A program made the position numbers and the translations under genes. A stretch of DNA of 64,000 nt from Pempheris klunzingeri (lineage: Eukaryota; Chordata; Actinopteri; Acropomatiformes; Pempheridae). Every line of letters starts with the position of its first letter. The stretch's first letter is position 1. The DNA is taken from contig NC_092029.1 of assembly GCF_042242105.1 (NCBI RefSeq), positions 11,525,885 to 11,589,884 of the forward strand. The letters are read 5' to 3'. Of the stretch, positions 12,296-23,013 are shown piece after piece. The notes under the pieces are model-generated. The model had not been told where the DNA came from. It did not search any database and saw only the letters and a program-made list of their open reading frames with translations.

Positions 12296-14764
12296 TATGT
12301 TAGTTCAAGGCTACGCGTTTAGCATCTATAAGTAGGAAATAAACACTTGAAATACACTTAAAACTCACATCTATCTAATCTTATCTAGTTGTAAGTATTT
12401 TGGGCGTTTGGTCATTTATGTGTGAACAATTCCTCATATAAAGGATCCATTATCTAGTGTATTGATAATTAATGAATGCTTAATGGCACAGTAGAACATT
12501 GCTGCTATTATTACACATAAATGTATATAGTGGGAAGGAGGGATGCTTATAATTATTTATTTCTTTTTTTAATGCAAGGCCTTGTTCTGGGTTACCACGA
12601 TATTGTCAAAGTGATACAACAATGTCAAATCGGTTCAAGCAATTTTGCCATTGATAACTAAAACTGCACTGCAATAGCTGATTTTTTTTTCACCACTCGC
12701 AAGTCACCTCTTCAGTTAACATTTTGAACTTCTTTGCAAACAGTTACTTACATGTCCAGCAGTCACAGAGAGACTTTATTGTTCACTTGGAGTTGTATTT
12801 CTGATAAGAAAAACACCATGTAGAATAAGGTGAAGGTGGATTCTACTATACTACTATTGCAGAGAGATAATATTTGGTCAAGACCATCCCCCAGTGTCTA
12901 ACAAGCCTTTTTTTTTTTTTAGAAAAAAGCAAAAAACACATAACTCTTCCCCTTCTATAACACCCTGTAGATCAAAATCTACCAGGTATAGAAGAGAAAA
13001 ATGCTTCAAGTTCATCCATATTTAAGCTGCCGAGCAGCAATGTATATTCACAAATAGTGTATGATTTATGGAAAAGTGGTTAAAACTGCTCTTAATTAGC
13101 ATAATATTGTAATAAACACAGTGTCCTGGCCAAACATCTTTACCACTAGATTATACAACCACAGATGTTGAGAAGCACATCAGGCGCCAACATAAACTGT
13201 ATAGAAACTGTGAAAGACAACATAGTGACAGATGGCAGAAACAGTCGTTATTTGAGCTCATTTCCTTTCTGTGCATGATAAACTCGAAGAACCGATAACA
13301 GTTTCAGGCCTACATAACATCTGCTTATTCACATTCTTTTTTGCAGTACAGAATGCATTTCAGGATTTCCTGGCAGTTGGCCTGACATGCAACACAACCA
13401 AAAACATCCACAAGAAGTTGGAAAGAAATCCTCATGTCTTGGAGTTTTCATGGTTTTGATATAACCCCGTAAGAGAAGATTCAATCACTGTTGTTCCATT
13501 AAAGGGCGGATCGGTGGATCCAGGCCAGATGTTTGAGTTGTGTGGGTGGCTTGCAGGTGCTCATCTGCAATACAGTTGAAAAACTTATGAATGCTTTTCA
13601 TAGATACTGAGAAAACATCTAAACTAGGTTATATTCTATGTAATGACTGATTTCAATTAAACACAAAATGTTTTGTAAATACATTAGAGCTGGGTAATGA
13701 ATCATTCATCAGCTCTCAAAGTACTTGTAATTCTTGTATTGAGAATGAGGTCCATTTTACCCACATCTGTTGCAACGTGCATTCTTAAATACTATTAAGA
13801 TCCTCCAGCTGATATATAACAGATTATGATCTTTTTTATTCCATGCATTCTTTTTAGTTCGTTAAAGCCTGATGCCTACATTACCCATAATGCAACTCAA
13901 TAAACATACAGAGAAGATGATAACTAGTCGCTGTGGGTCAACTTTGTCCCATGTTGTCTCCTAATATACGGTGCATCTGTTACTTCATGCTTCAGGCTCT
14001 CGTGAACCTCAGCTTCAGCACACATGCCATAACATATTGATATGATTCATTCTTGATACACATGTCAGTTTCTGGGCAAGAATCTCCTAATGATTTTTTT
14101 TAAAGTACTGAAATAACATTCCAACCATTATAAAAATGATTTAATATTTCTTCTCCAATAACCAGCCTCTCTCTGCTGCATTCATTGGCAACTTTATCAA
14201 TCAGGATTTGCTGATAGGTCAGGCCAACTGTAAATCACGAAACCTCTAAGGTCTGGGAATATTTTACAAGGGTCAGTGGTCACTTTTATTAGTCAGCACC
14301 TTGGAGTAAACATGGATAATCATGTGAACCTTTCAAATCGGAAATTGTTATGTGTTTTTAACTCATCAGCAGGTTAACTTGTTAATTAAATCAAATTACA
14401 TTAAGTGCCCACTAAGATGTCATCTACTTAAAGATCTTAGCTCATCTGTCTCAAGGTTCAATGAGTTGTTCGTTGTCTCTGGTTTTTGTCACGTACACTG
14501 TTCCCCACCTCTCAGTCTGAACACTACAGTCACAGTCCCTCTGTCCAACCTAAGTGTTTTAACCCACAGGACTGCAGCTGACTGGGTGTTGATTGATCTG
14601 GGTGTTGTGCAATGCACTGTTCTGCATGACAAACCAGAGGAAAGCAGCCATGTTTGAGATACATGAACTCTGTACATCATCTGTCAGTTACACATGACTC
14701 CATTTGAGCTGGTTGCATGCGTGTGTGTGTAGCACCTGCTTGTCTTTACTAAATAGAGGTCAGA
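12296..14764. other. Gene-free stretch
   Basis: I see no exon, RNA gene or clear repeat. The longest open frame (14352-14657, plus strand) has no recognisable domain and no plausible splice partners. Confidence 0.5.
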
Positions 14765-15310
14765 ATGCGGTGGAGAACAAACTCACATCTTTTACTTCAG
14801 TAAAAGTAGCAACACCGCAGTGTAAAGATATTCAGTTACAAGTAAATGTCCTGCATTCAAACTCTTTAGTAAAGGCACAACAGCATTAGCATCAAAATAT
14901 ACTTTAAGAATAAAAAGTAAAAAATACTGCTTATGCAGAATGTCCCTTTTCAAAATCACTGGATTATAATTAGTGATGCATTAATGTCTCTAATGTTGCA
15001 GCTGATAAAAGTAGATCTAATTTCAACTATATAGTATAAAAAATGAACAATATGCTGCTGGGTGCTTTAGGCCATAAAAGTAGATGATGATTTATTAGTT
15101 TATTATCTTTTGTATTAATAATCTGGATATGCAAAGTTACTTAAGTTATCAAATAATATCAAAATAAATGCAGTGAAGTACACAGTTCAATATAGGCTTC
15201 TGAAATGTAGTAAAGTATTATTATAAAATGGAATGGCTCAAGTAAAGAATATGTTTGAGTAAATGTGCTTTGCTACATGACAGTGCTGTCAGAGTACAAC
15301 CTCCAATGCT
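14765..15310 (+). repeat. High-copy teleost 'tacttcagtaaaagta' repeat
   Basis: Nearly the whole of a familiar fish repeat can be followed in order: TTTTACTTCAGTAAAAGTAG, CCGCAGTGTAAAGATATTC, GTTACAAGTAAATGTCCTGC, CTTATGCAGAATG, GGATTATAATTAGTGATGC, then GCTGCTGGGT, GTGAAGTACA, TGAAATGTAGTAAAGTA and CTCAAGTAAAG. It is usually seen as a non-autonomous DNA-transposon-type element of about 500-600 bp. I did not find a clean target duplication. Confidence 0.8.
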
Positions 15311-16817
15311 CAACCTCTTAGGAGGACATTTCTCCACCATCGCCAATACAACCATTTCTCTTCCTCCCCATCATCTTAGATAACCGATGATGACAGCGAT
15401 CCAATCACTCAGGTCCACATTTATTGGAGCCTGACAGATGAATACAAGCAAAGCATACCAGCTTATATCAGATGCATGTGAGAAAACAGAAAATGGAGAT
15501 ATATATATATATAAAAAAAAAAAAACAGCACTAAGGCTGAGGTAAGGTGATCTGTCAGCTCTGTATAGAGATAAAAAAAAAAAAAGCAAAGAAATGGAGT
15601 GTGAGTTGGAGTGTGACTTGAGGAAAGTCCAGGAAAACAGATCTTATGGACATCAGGATCTGTCTCATGTCATTTAACCCATGCTGCCCTCTAGTGGTGT
15701 GACATCCTCGGGCCTTCACTGACACCATGAAGAGGTTGTTATTACACTTTTGAGTATTTATCTCTACATTTTAACAGCACTCATAAGTTAAATGACTTTC
15801 TTAAAAATCTCAGGTGTCTGAAGTTTACTTTTTCAGACATACTGTGCTGTGTTTATGTGTGTGAATGTGTTTTTTACCCATTTTGATATTTGTATCATGT
15901 ATTTTGGTTTGCTCTGATGTCTGTTGATTGAAAAAGTGCGCACAATAAAATATGTTTTTTAGAAATACACTTCAAACAAATCAGCGAATGCCCTCTGGTC
16001 CTCATACGTCTCTGCGCATTTGCTGTGAGAACGGCCTGCTGGGAGCCGTGGAAGTCTAAGATTGGTTTTGTATGAGGAGGGTAGCCCAGTATCATGAAAC
16101 AGCCACCATGTCGGGCCTACGGACGGGTCACAAGACCTAGTTTCCTCTGTGTGGGAGCTGTCAGACTCTGAGACACAGAGCCAGTTAGCATCACATGACT
16201 TTAATTTGCAGCCCGTTGAGCATTTGTTGAATGAAGTAAATGCCTCGTCTTGTGATCAACATAATTTCAATTTCAACATAAAAATGTCATTACTCCTTCC
16301 CCTAGTCTTAATTAATGGACTGGTGGTATTCAGGTTTAGGTTTAACACTTTGTAGTCCTCCTTACACAAATAAGGATGACAAGATGATAGCATTTTATGG
16401 TACTAAGCTTGAAAACAAAATTCTCTTTTTCCACTCTCTATTGTCCATCTACTGCCCTTTAAATGTGACTAAAGCCCTACAACATTTCTGTGTAATCAAA
16501 AGTCAAATAAAAGACGTTCAAAAAAACACGTTCTTTCTTTGTATATTTTAAACACACTTAAAAACAACATTAAATACAAAACAGTAAATGTCCTTTGGTC
16601 CTTGTAAATCTCATAGTGTACAATATATTCAGCAGCATCTTTCAGCGGCCAGCGTTACCAGATACAGACATGCAGTCCTGACTGACATCAACGAACAATC
16701 CTTTTACAGTCACAACAAGGAATCTGCTATCCGTCTCCAAAAACCCAGATTAGCAGAGCAGAGACATTGATCTTAATTCCTCACAGCGAAGCCCATGTTT
16801 GGACATGAGGAGAAGGA
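15311..16817. other. 3' flank of tmem18, including probable 3' UTR
   Basis: No separate gene is visible. tmem18 is read right to left, so its 3' UTR lies here. A minus-strand ATTAAA-type poly(A) signal at 16200-16205 is about 610 bases past the stop codon and is a candidate end. A (TA)n plus A-run microsatellite lies at about 15499-15525. Confidence 0.4.
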
Positions 16818-18487
16818 TCAGTCATTCTTCTCTCTCTTCTCTCTGCGAGCCTTTCGCTTGAGCTGAAGTGTCTTGAGCTCTGTCATAGTGGAAAAGGTCC
16901 TGTACACCCACACCATCTGTCAATGTGCAGCACAGTCACATGAACAGGTGTTGAGTGGTGCTTTTAACATTTTATTTGATGTAACAAGGACGGGATTTAA
17001 GTTAAGTAAAGCTTACCACAATGATGACCGTGTTCAGCAGAAGAGGAATGGAGTAGACCAAAGATATGAACATGCCCTTGGAATCGAAGTACTGGAAATT
17101 AGAAAAGGACCTGCAAAAAAAAATAAAAATAAAGCTCAAGGAGAGTTTCTTAATTACAGTCCACATCCGTTTTTTGAACAACAGAGCCTCTACAAACACA
17201 CACACACTAAGTCATCAGAGTAACAAAATGATGCTGTTGAACAGTGGTCTTACTTCCAGTTCATGGCTGCCAGCTCGTTTAGATATTCAGCGCTGTAGAC
17301 CAGGCCAACTGTGGAGAGAGGTAACACAAGTCAGACTGCTGCCATGCACTCCAGTAACAACACAGTTTGTTAGCCACAATATTCAAATGTCCCACTTCCT
17401 TTACTCTGTAAACATCAGGCTGTTCTCTTATACAAATCCAAACAAGGTATGCAGGATTTACAGATACTATCATTTGGTTTCCTGCTCTTTTTTTTTTGTT
17501 TTGTGTGATGGTAGACAGGCGAGATAGACAGGAAAGAGAGGATGACATGCAGCACAGGGCTTGCTCCGCTGCGGTAAGGACTCGGCCTCGTGGTACGTGC
17601 TTGACCAGCTGAGCCACAGAGGCGTCCCAACGGGTTTTCTGTTTCATTCAGTCTTCAAATTTTGAATTACAGGGGAGCACAAACAGGCCAGAAGTGAAAG
17701 CAGGAATAGGATGCAAATGAGAAGAAAAATACTTCCACATAACAATCAAATGAAACGAATAAAAGTTAGAAAGCAAAATACCATAACAACACAGACCCCT
17801 AACCCTAGTGAGCATAAAAGAAACACACTGTATGTGCAAAACCAACAGATTATACAGTCATCTGTGCTGCCTTTTAATCACCAGTAAACAGCTTTTTCTA
17901 CAATATCTGACAATATATTTTGCTTGAATATATAATTCTATGTGTCATTAAATTACTCTAAGTGTTTAACATGCAGACAAGATGTTAAAACACAGGTATG
18001 ACACAGGAATCTGGATCAGAAAGTACTAAGTTAGCAGTTTACTTAACGACTTCCAACTTACTGATAGAAGAAATGTTTTCTGCTAAGACTGAGGCTGATT
18101 ATTGCAGGTATCTTTCCTGTTCACTTACCCAGGAGCATGAAGTGACATATCTGAGCTCTGTAGTACCTACAGGTCACCAGTGTCAGGCAAAAACACACTG
18201 CATGAAACACCATCAGTCCTATAAGCCAAGGCTCCGACCACTGCACCTACAAACAATTAAAAAAGACAAAGGATCAAGTACTTAAACCGGACTGTGACTG
18301 CTCTGAGTCATCAGTTATGGTATCGATCCTACTAGCCGCGGTAGCTAACTCAAAGCTAGCTAACCGTCGTTTGAGGAAATAAAATGTCACTTACAGACAT
18401 GAGAAACGTCCATATCGATGTAATTCTTACGTTGCTGAACCCATCGATGGGGACAGAGCTGATATTCTCTGCTTTCTGGCCCGTCAT
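16818..18487 (-). CDS. tmem18: Transmembrane protein 18
   Basis: The product is a small inner-nuclear-membrane protein; the family is known to bind DNA through its basic tail and is linked to body-weight control. Coding exons (minus strand, in order): 18431-18487, 18129-18246, 17254-17308, 17017-17110, 16818-16916. They sum to 423 nt, giving 140 residues, the same length as human TMEM18. Visible features are the conserved WSEPWLIGL (residues 22-30), hydrophobic segments at about 26-44, 52-65 and 89-113, the family motif [11 protein letters not shown] (83-93), and a basic C-terminus ending [13 protein letters not shown]. All splice junctions are GT-AG and keep frame. The start was chosen because it gives the family length. 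A short upstream ORF overlaps it (18484-18519). The second intron carries a SINE. Confidence 0.95.
17508..17638 (-). repeat. tRNA-derived SINE fragment in tmem18 intron
   Basis: Read on the minus strand, it begins GGGACGCCTCTGTGGCTCAG and CTGGTCAAGCACGTAC, which is a tRNA-like head with a box A (TGGCTCAGCTGGT). It continues through CCGAGTCCTTACCGCAGCGG and GCTGCATGTCATCC to CCTGTCTATC. This matches a fish SINE often seen near genes. The box B region (GGTTCGA) that normally follows the CAGCGG word appears to be lost, so the copy is truncated or deleted internally. Confidence 0.75.
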
Positions 18488-18519
18488 CCTCTCAAAACTG
18501 TGGCCAGCCGAGGTCTCAT
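18484..18519 (-). other. Upstream ORF overlapping the tmem18 start
   Basis: An ATG at 18519-18517 opens an 11-codon frame ([11 protein letters not shown]). Its TGA stop overlaps the tmem18 ATG in the arrangement ATGA. If transcription starts upstream of 18519, this would be a termination-reinitiation type uORF. The transcription start is not known from the sequence. Confidence 0.5.
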
Positions 18520-18576
18520 GTAAACAAGTCAACAACACGGAAGGAGTGCTTCTGTCGCAGAAGAATTACGTCACAG

Positions 18577-18629
<53 letters not shown>

Positions 18630-20182
18630 TTGAATGAACCACAGCATACTTCAAATTATTGACAACCACTATTTTATCATAATTTCTTGACATGAAGTTA
18701 AATCACTTCCTCTTTCCCAACAAGACCATGAAGGTGACAAGTTTAGAGCATCCTGCAAAGAAAACCTACTTTTAAGTGACTGATCTCGGTCTTTGGACAC
18801 CCTTTTAAGCCACTGAAACATGACGTGATATTCATTATGAACATATTCCTTGATGTTTGGAAATGTCTATTTGAAGGCAAATGTAAAATGTAAAATGTAA
18901 CAACAGCATCAGTAACAACAAGAGGTGTGGTGATGAGGGAAAAACATCTGAAACTGCAACAGAAGTCCAGACACATGACAGCAGATGTACAGCAATCCAT
19001 TGCTGCTACAATGACCCCACCAAAGTCACTTAAGGAACAAATATGTCATTCTGTCAAAATAGCTGGTCTGCTTGTTAAATTGCTGCATGTCAACTCACTG
19101 ACCAGTGAGTTCTGGATGGAAAGTCAACGCACTATCACGCTCACACTCACGTGATCACATGATCATCTTCCTCCCTGATTTTAATCATTACTATCATCTT
19201 ACTACATCTCTCCCAACCTTCCTTTGAACTATTTTTTCTTTTTATTGTTCTGACAGCTAGAAGAGCTATATCTTCATGTGTGTATGTGTGTGTTGGTACT
19301 GGACTTTGTGCCATTAAGTAAAGGAGGACCTTATATGATCATGACACATATTGGCAGAGCAAGGCCGTTTACGAAGGAAAAAATCAGAATAGGAAATGAT
19401 TAAGTTTTGGTGCACAATTTATTACCATTTATCACACACAAACTTGCGTATTTGAATAAACTCACACCCATACAGACACACTGAAATGTTTGTGACTAGC
19501 TTCAAAGTCACTCCACTTCCCAATCTGAGAATCCTCCTAAACTTGACTTACTCGTCTATCACCGATGATCACTTCTCTTTTCAGCCTTTCTTGCCTGTGA
19601 AACCCTTTATGGGGCATTTGCCTTGCTTCGCTTTATCTAGAGCTATCTAGAGCCTTCATTCCTGTCCTGCTGCAGGTGGCACGTTCCCACATTATCCCTC
19701 AGCACACATGCAAACACCAGCTACATGCTTGACTATACAAAACATTCTCCAAGTGAGAAAATCCACAGTGTTTTTCAGTGTGTAAGCTATAATAGGTGCA
19801 TAAGCAACATGTGATTTAGGCTTAAGGAGTACATACCTACAGACAGCATTGGCTCTATTTTACAGACCGTCTCTAACTTTATGATCTTTATATTTCTGCA
19901 AATCTGTTTAAAAAGTGGGCCATTTTATGTCTAATAACAGGACATTTCAAAATCAGCTAATCAGAACCTGTGCTTGTCCTACTTTGGCGAGTAAAAATCA
20001 CACAGTTACCTACAGCACCACAAGAATATTTTGATTACAACTTGTGGAAACAAATATAAAAATGTCATTTCAAATACACAAACATTACAAACATATTAAA
20101 AGTCTTTGGTCTGTGTCCATGGGTTTACTGGCATGTGCAGAACGGTTTGCAAAGAAACTGGAGGAGATGCATGTGGCTCAGC
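18520..20182. other. Intergenic, tmem18 to c1orf115-like
   Basis: This holds the tmem18 promoter side and the 3' UTR of the next gene. A (TC)n microsatellite at 18579-18630 lies about 100 bp upstream of the tmem18 start. A minus-strand AATAAA (19418-19423) about 760 bases after the c1orf115-like stop is its first canonical poly(A) signal. No other gene is seen. Confidence 0.5.
18579..18630. repeat. (TC)n microsatellite
   Basis: An almost pure TC run with one TT interruption. On the tmem18 strand it is a GA tract just upstream of the coding start, so it may lie in the promoter or 5' leader. Confidence 0.95.
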
Positions 20183-22190
20183 TCAGGTCGTGTTTCGGCC
20201 AGGGTGAAAGTCCGGGACGAAGGTAGCGGCCACTGTGATCGGAGTAGAGTAACTCTGGGCAAAATTGTGCAAGCCAAGCATTAGACACTTCCAGGTGTAG
20301 CGCAGAGCCTTGCCCACATTCTGAAAGACAAACACAGGAGAGTCACGAACTGTGTTTTGCACCAAATGTGATTGTTTCCTTGAAAAACTCCCACACAAAC
20401 ATGTCATGATCATTTTCATTCTCTAATTTTTCAGATGTGTGAAAAAGCTTCATCAGCTTTATCAGAACTAAAAAAAAACATGGGAATTAAGAATTGATAT
20501 AGGTCAATCAGGCAGAAGCTTTAAAGAAAACCTGCACGCAGTATGAGGTGTTTTAGAACAATAGCGCCACAGGGCGAGAGGTGCAGTCTGTATTTGTCTC
20601 TCAAATGTTAACAAGAAGCACCGTGAACACTATTGTCTCCTGTACTCCTGAACAGGAAAGGGCTGACCGGCTGAAGCGGAAACAGGAAATCAGATGTTTT
20701 AGTAAAATAGAGCAAAAACAATCCGACTTCCTCAGTGTAGTGTGGAAAAATGACGCCACTCACTTGCTAAACTTGTTAATTTATCATCTAAACTTAAATT
20801 TAGACTTAGATTATTGACTCAACTACTAATCTGATAAAATAAAAAAAACAAGGAACCGATTATAAATCATTTAATCATAACTTTTAAAAAGATCAAGTCA
20901 GTGGACCTTGATTGAAGATTTAATTGTCTAACTACCATTTCCAAGATCAGGGATGAACTTTCAGTCTGAGCATGTTTTCACAAACGAAGAATGAAGTTAC
21001 TGGAAGCAATTGGAAATTTGAAAGTTTGAAACTTACCGAGATGGAAACTACAAGAAAAGGCAAAAGTCAGCTCAGATACCTTCATACAGGAAATAGCATG
21101 CATTTGTTCATATTCACTGAAGATAAAACATTACGCAAAATGTACTTTTTATAACTATACCCTACATGCTCATGTGTGAATAGGTCTAGCTGAAAGGACT
21201 ATTAAACTGCCTGCCACTCATTTTCACATTAGTCACTAATAAGAGTCTGTTAATGTTCAATAGACAACTGTGCCTGGTCACTGATGAACCTATTGTAATA
21301 ATAATAATAATAATAATAATAATGATCAGTAACATGTGAGCATGGGCTATAGTGATCTCTCCAGTTAACAGAGCACAGGTGATGTCAAATGAACTCATCA
21401 TCTTTACAGGCTGTGCTGAATTCATCCATGATCAGAAGGATTCTCAGTGTAAAGTGATGATTGTGGGAGAGAGTGAAGGTGGACCAGCCCCTTTGAAGGA
21501 AGTGGACAGCCCCTTTGAAACAGCGTGTCCTGACCTGTGCATTGTTTGTCAGGACCTTCTTCCTGCTCCTGTGTCGTGCACTTTGCACCAGCAGGTCACA
21601 GAGATGACACACGAGAAAGCTTTAAAGCTCTTTAGTGAGAATAATCTCTGGCTGTAGACTGGCTGGGGCAATGTGAGCCCAGAAGTTAGACCAGTGAGCC
21701 AAGATGGTTGCCAAAGAGTGATCATCATTGCAAGCTTTTATCTTTATCAACTATGTTGAAACACCAGGAAAAGAGGGGGTTATTTCAGTTAAAGGAGCGT
21801 CATTAGGCTAATACAGTAACATAAGAATACGCACTATACATTTGAACATCATGTCAAAAAAATATAGAGATCACCAACCTTCTTTACTTTTTTGTACTTT
21901 TCTTTCTTTCTTTTCTTTTTCTCTTCTTTTGCCTTGGCTTGTGCCTCGTCATCCATCAGTGGCTCATACCTCTCTGGCAGAAATGCAAAATTAACTTCTC
22001 TGTGGCACTTCTCATACTGTCTGCCGCCGTTTTCAGCTGGCTGGCCGTCAGTGTGGCCAGAGGGATGCAGAGTCTCTGGGTGATCCACACAGTCCACATG
22101 CCGCTGATATCTCCCTGCTCGCATAGTCAGAGTCTCTGCTGCTGCCGAATTTAAGTCCAACAGCCTTGATGGAAGACTTTTATTCTTCAT
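20183..22190 (-). CDS. c1orf115: C1orf115/RDD1-like small protein
   Basis: Human C1orf115 was named 'required for drug-induced death 1' after genetic screens linking it to drug efflux and cell death; its biochemical activity is unknown. Two exons: 21879-22190 (104 codons) and 20183-20320 (45 codons plus TGA), giving 149 aa against about 142 in human. The diagnostic block is VNFAFLPERYEPL at residues 66-78, matching the human VHFALLPERYEPL. A lysine-rich stretch follows (89-104), then after the intron NVGKALRYTWKCLMLGLHNF and AQSYSTPITVA, matching the conserved C-terminal half. That half is amphipathic to hydrophobic and may associate with membrane. The splice (AAG|GTTGGT to TTTCAG|AATG) is phase 0. 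The first ATG was chosen; ATG at codon 23 is an alternative. It could be a lineage-specific paralogue rather than the direct orthologue. Confidence 0.85.
21297..21323. repeat. (AAT)9 microsatellite
   Basis: A trinucleotide run in the single intron of the c1orf115-like gene. Confidence 0.95.
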
Positions 22191-23013
22191 GTCGTCTGCT
22201 TGTTGCAGCTCTCGGGGATGTAATAAAAAGTACCAGTTTCCTCAGGAGGTCAGGTATGTTGTCACCACACATTACATGCATGAGTGGAAGTGCATTCCAG
22301 TGGACCGCCTTGTGTGAGGGATTTGGCACAGAGCCCTTAAAGGTGCAAATCCCTCCTCCTCCTCCTCCTCACACGACTGACCTTAATAAGTCAAAGGGTT
22401 TCAAGTTGAATGTTTTAAAGAAGATCCAAAATGACTTTTTCATTTTATGAGTACAGCTGAGGAAAACACTAAGATTGTGTGTTTCTCTCTTTTTCTTTCT
22501 TGTCACATTGTGGTAAAAACAGAAAAAGAACTTGAACTGTGACCTCCAGTTAGAGACGGACGAGGTGGAAAACCTCTCCGTTAAAATTCTGCAATATGCA
22601 CAAAAAAGAACCAACACTGAAGGAGTCTCTTAACTTGTTTAATATTAATCAAATATTGCTCACAATGACATCATGACCTCCAATGTACCCGTTTGAACCA
22701 TTTAAAAATTATTTGTGCAGAGGATATAAAAATAATTCTACCTGGAGCATTGCTTACAACATTTCAATGGCTTCAGTGTTATAGTATAAAAGATTTAACA
22801 CATTTTGAACAATCATTCTTGCTTTCAAACACAGACAGAAGTAAAACTTTCTCAAAACTGAAGCCCACTTGATGGGGAAAGAACAACATGAAGAAGAAAT
22901 GAGATCTGCATATGACCCTGTCCTGGTGACCAATGGAGGGTCTTATCACCTGCTAATGGTCTCACTGACTCTTTTAAATTATTACTGGATTATTGAATTA
23001 CCAGCTAGCAATA
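22191..23013. other. Intergenic, c1orf115-like 5' side to smc6 3' UTR
   Basis: This includes the likely promoter of the c1orf115-like gene, a short (CCT)n run at about 22351-22370, and the smc6 3' UTR. A minus-strand ATTAAA at 22638-22643, about 370 bases after the smc6 stop, is the best poly(A) candidate. No further gene is visible. Confidence 0.5.

Noticed and set aside
14489-14680. Minus-strand frame overlapping a plus-strand frame at 14352-14657
   Set aside because: Neither has family similarity or consistent splice sites; coincidental.
17066-17527. 153-codon plus-strand frame, the longest in the left half
   Set aside because: It runs antisense through two tmem18 exons, an intron and the SINE; the minus-strand exons account for the conservation.
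21352-21657. 101-codon plus-strand frame in the c1orf115-like intron
   Set aside because: No recognisable domain; contains a small internal duplication (CAGCCCCTTTGAA) and no supporting splice structure.
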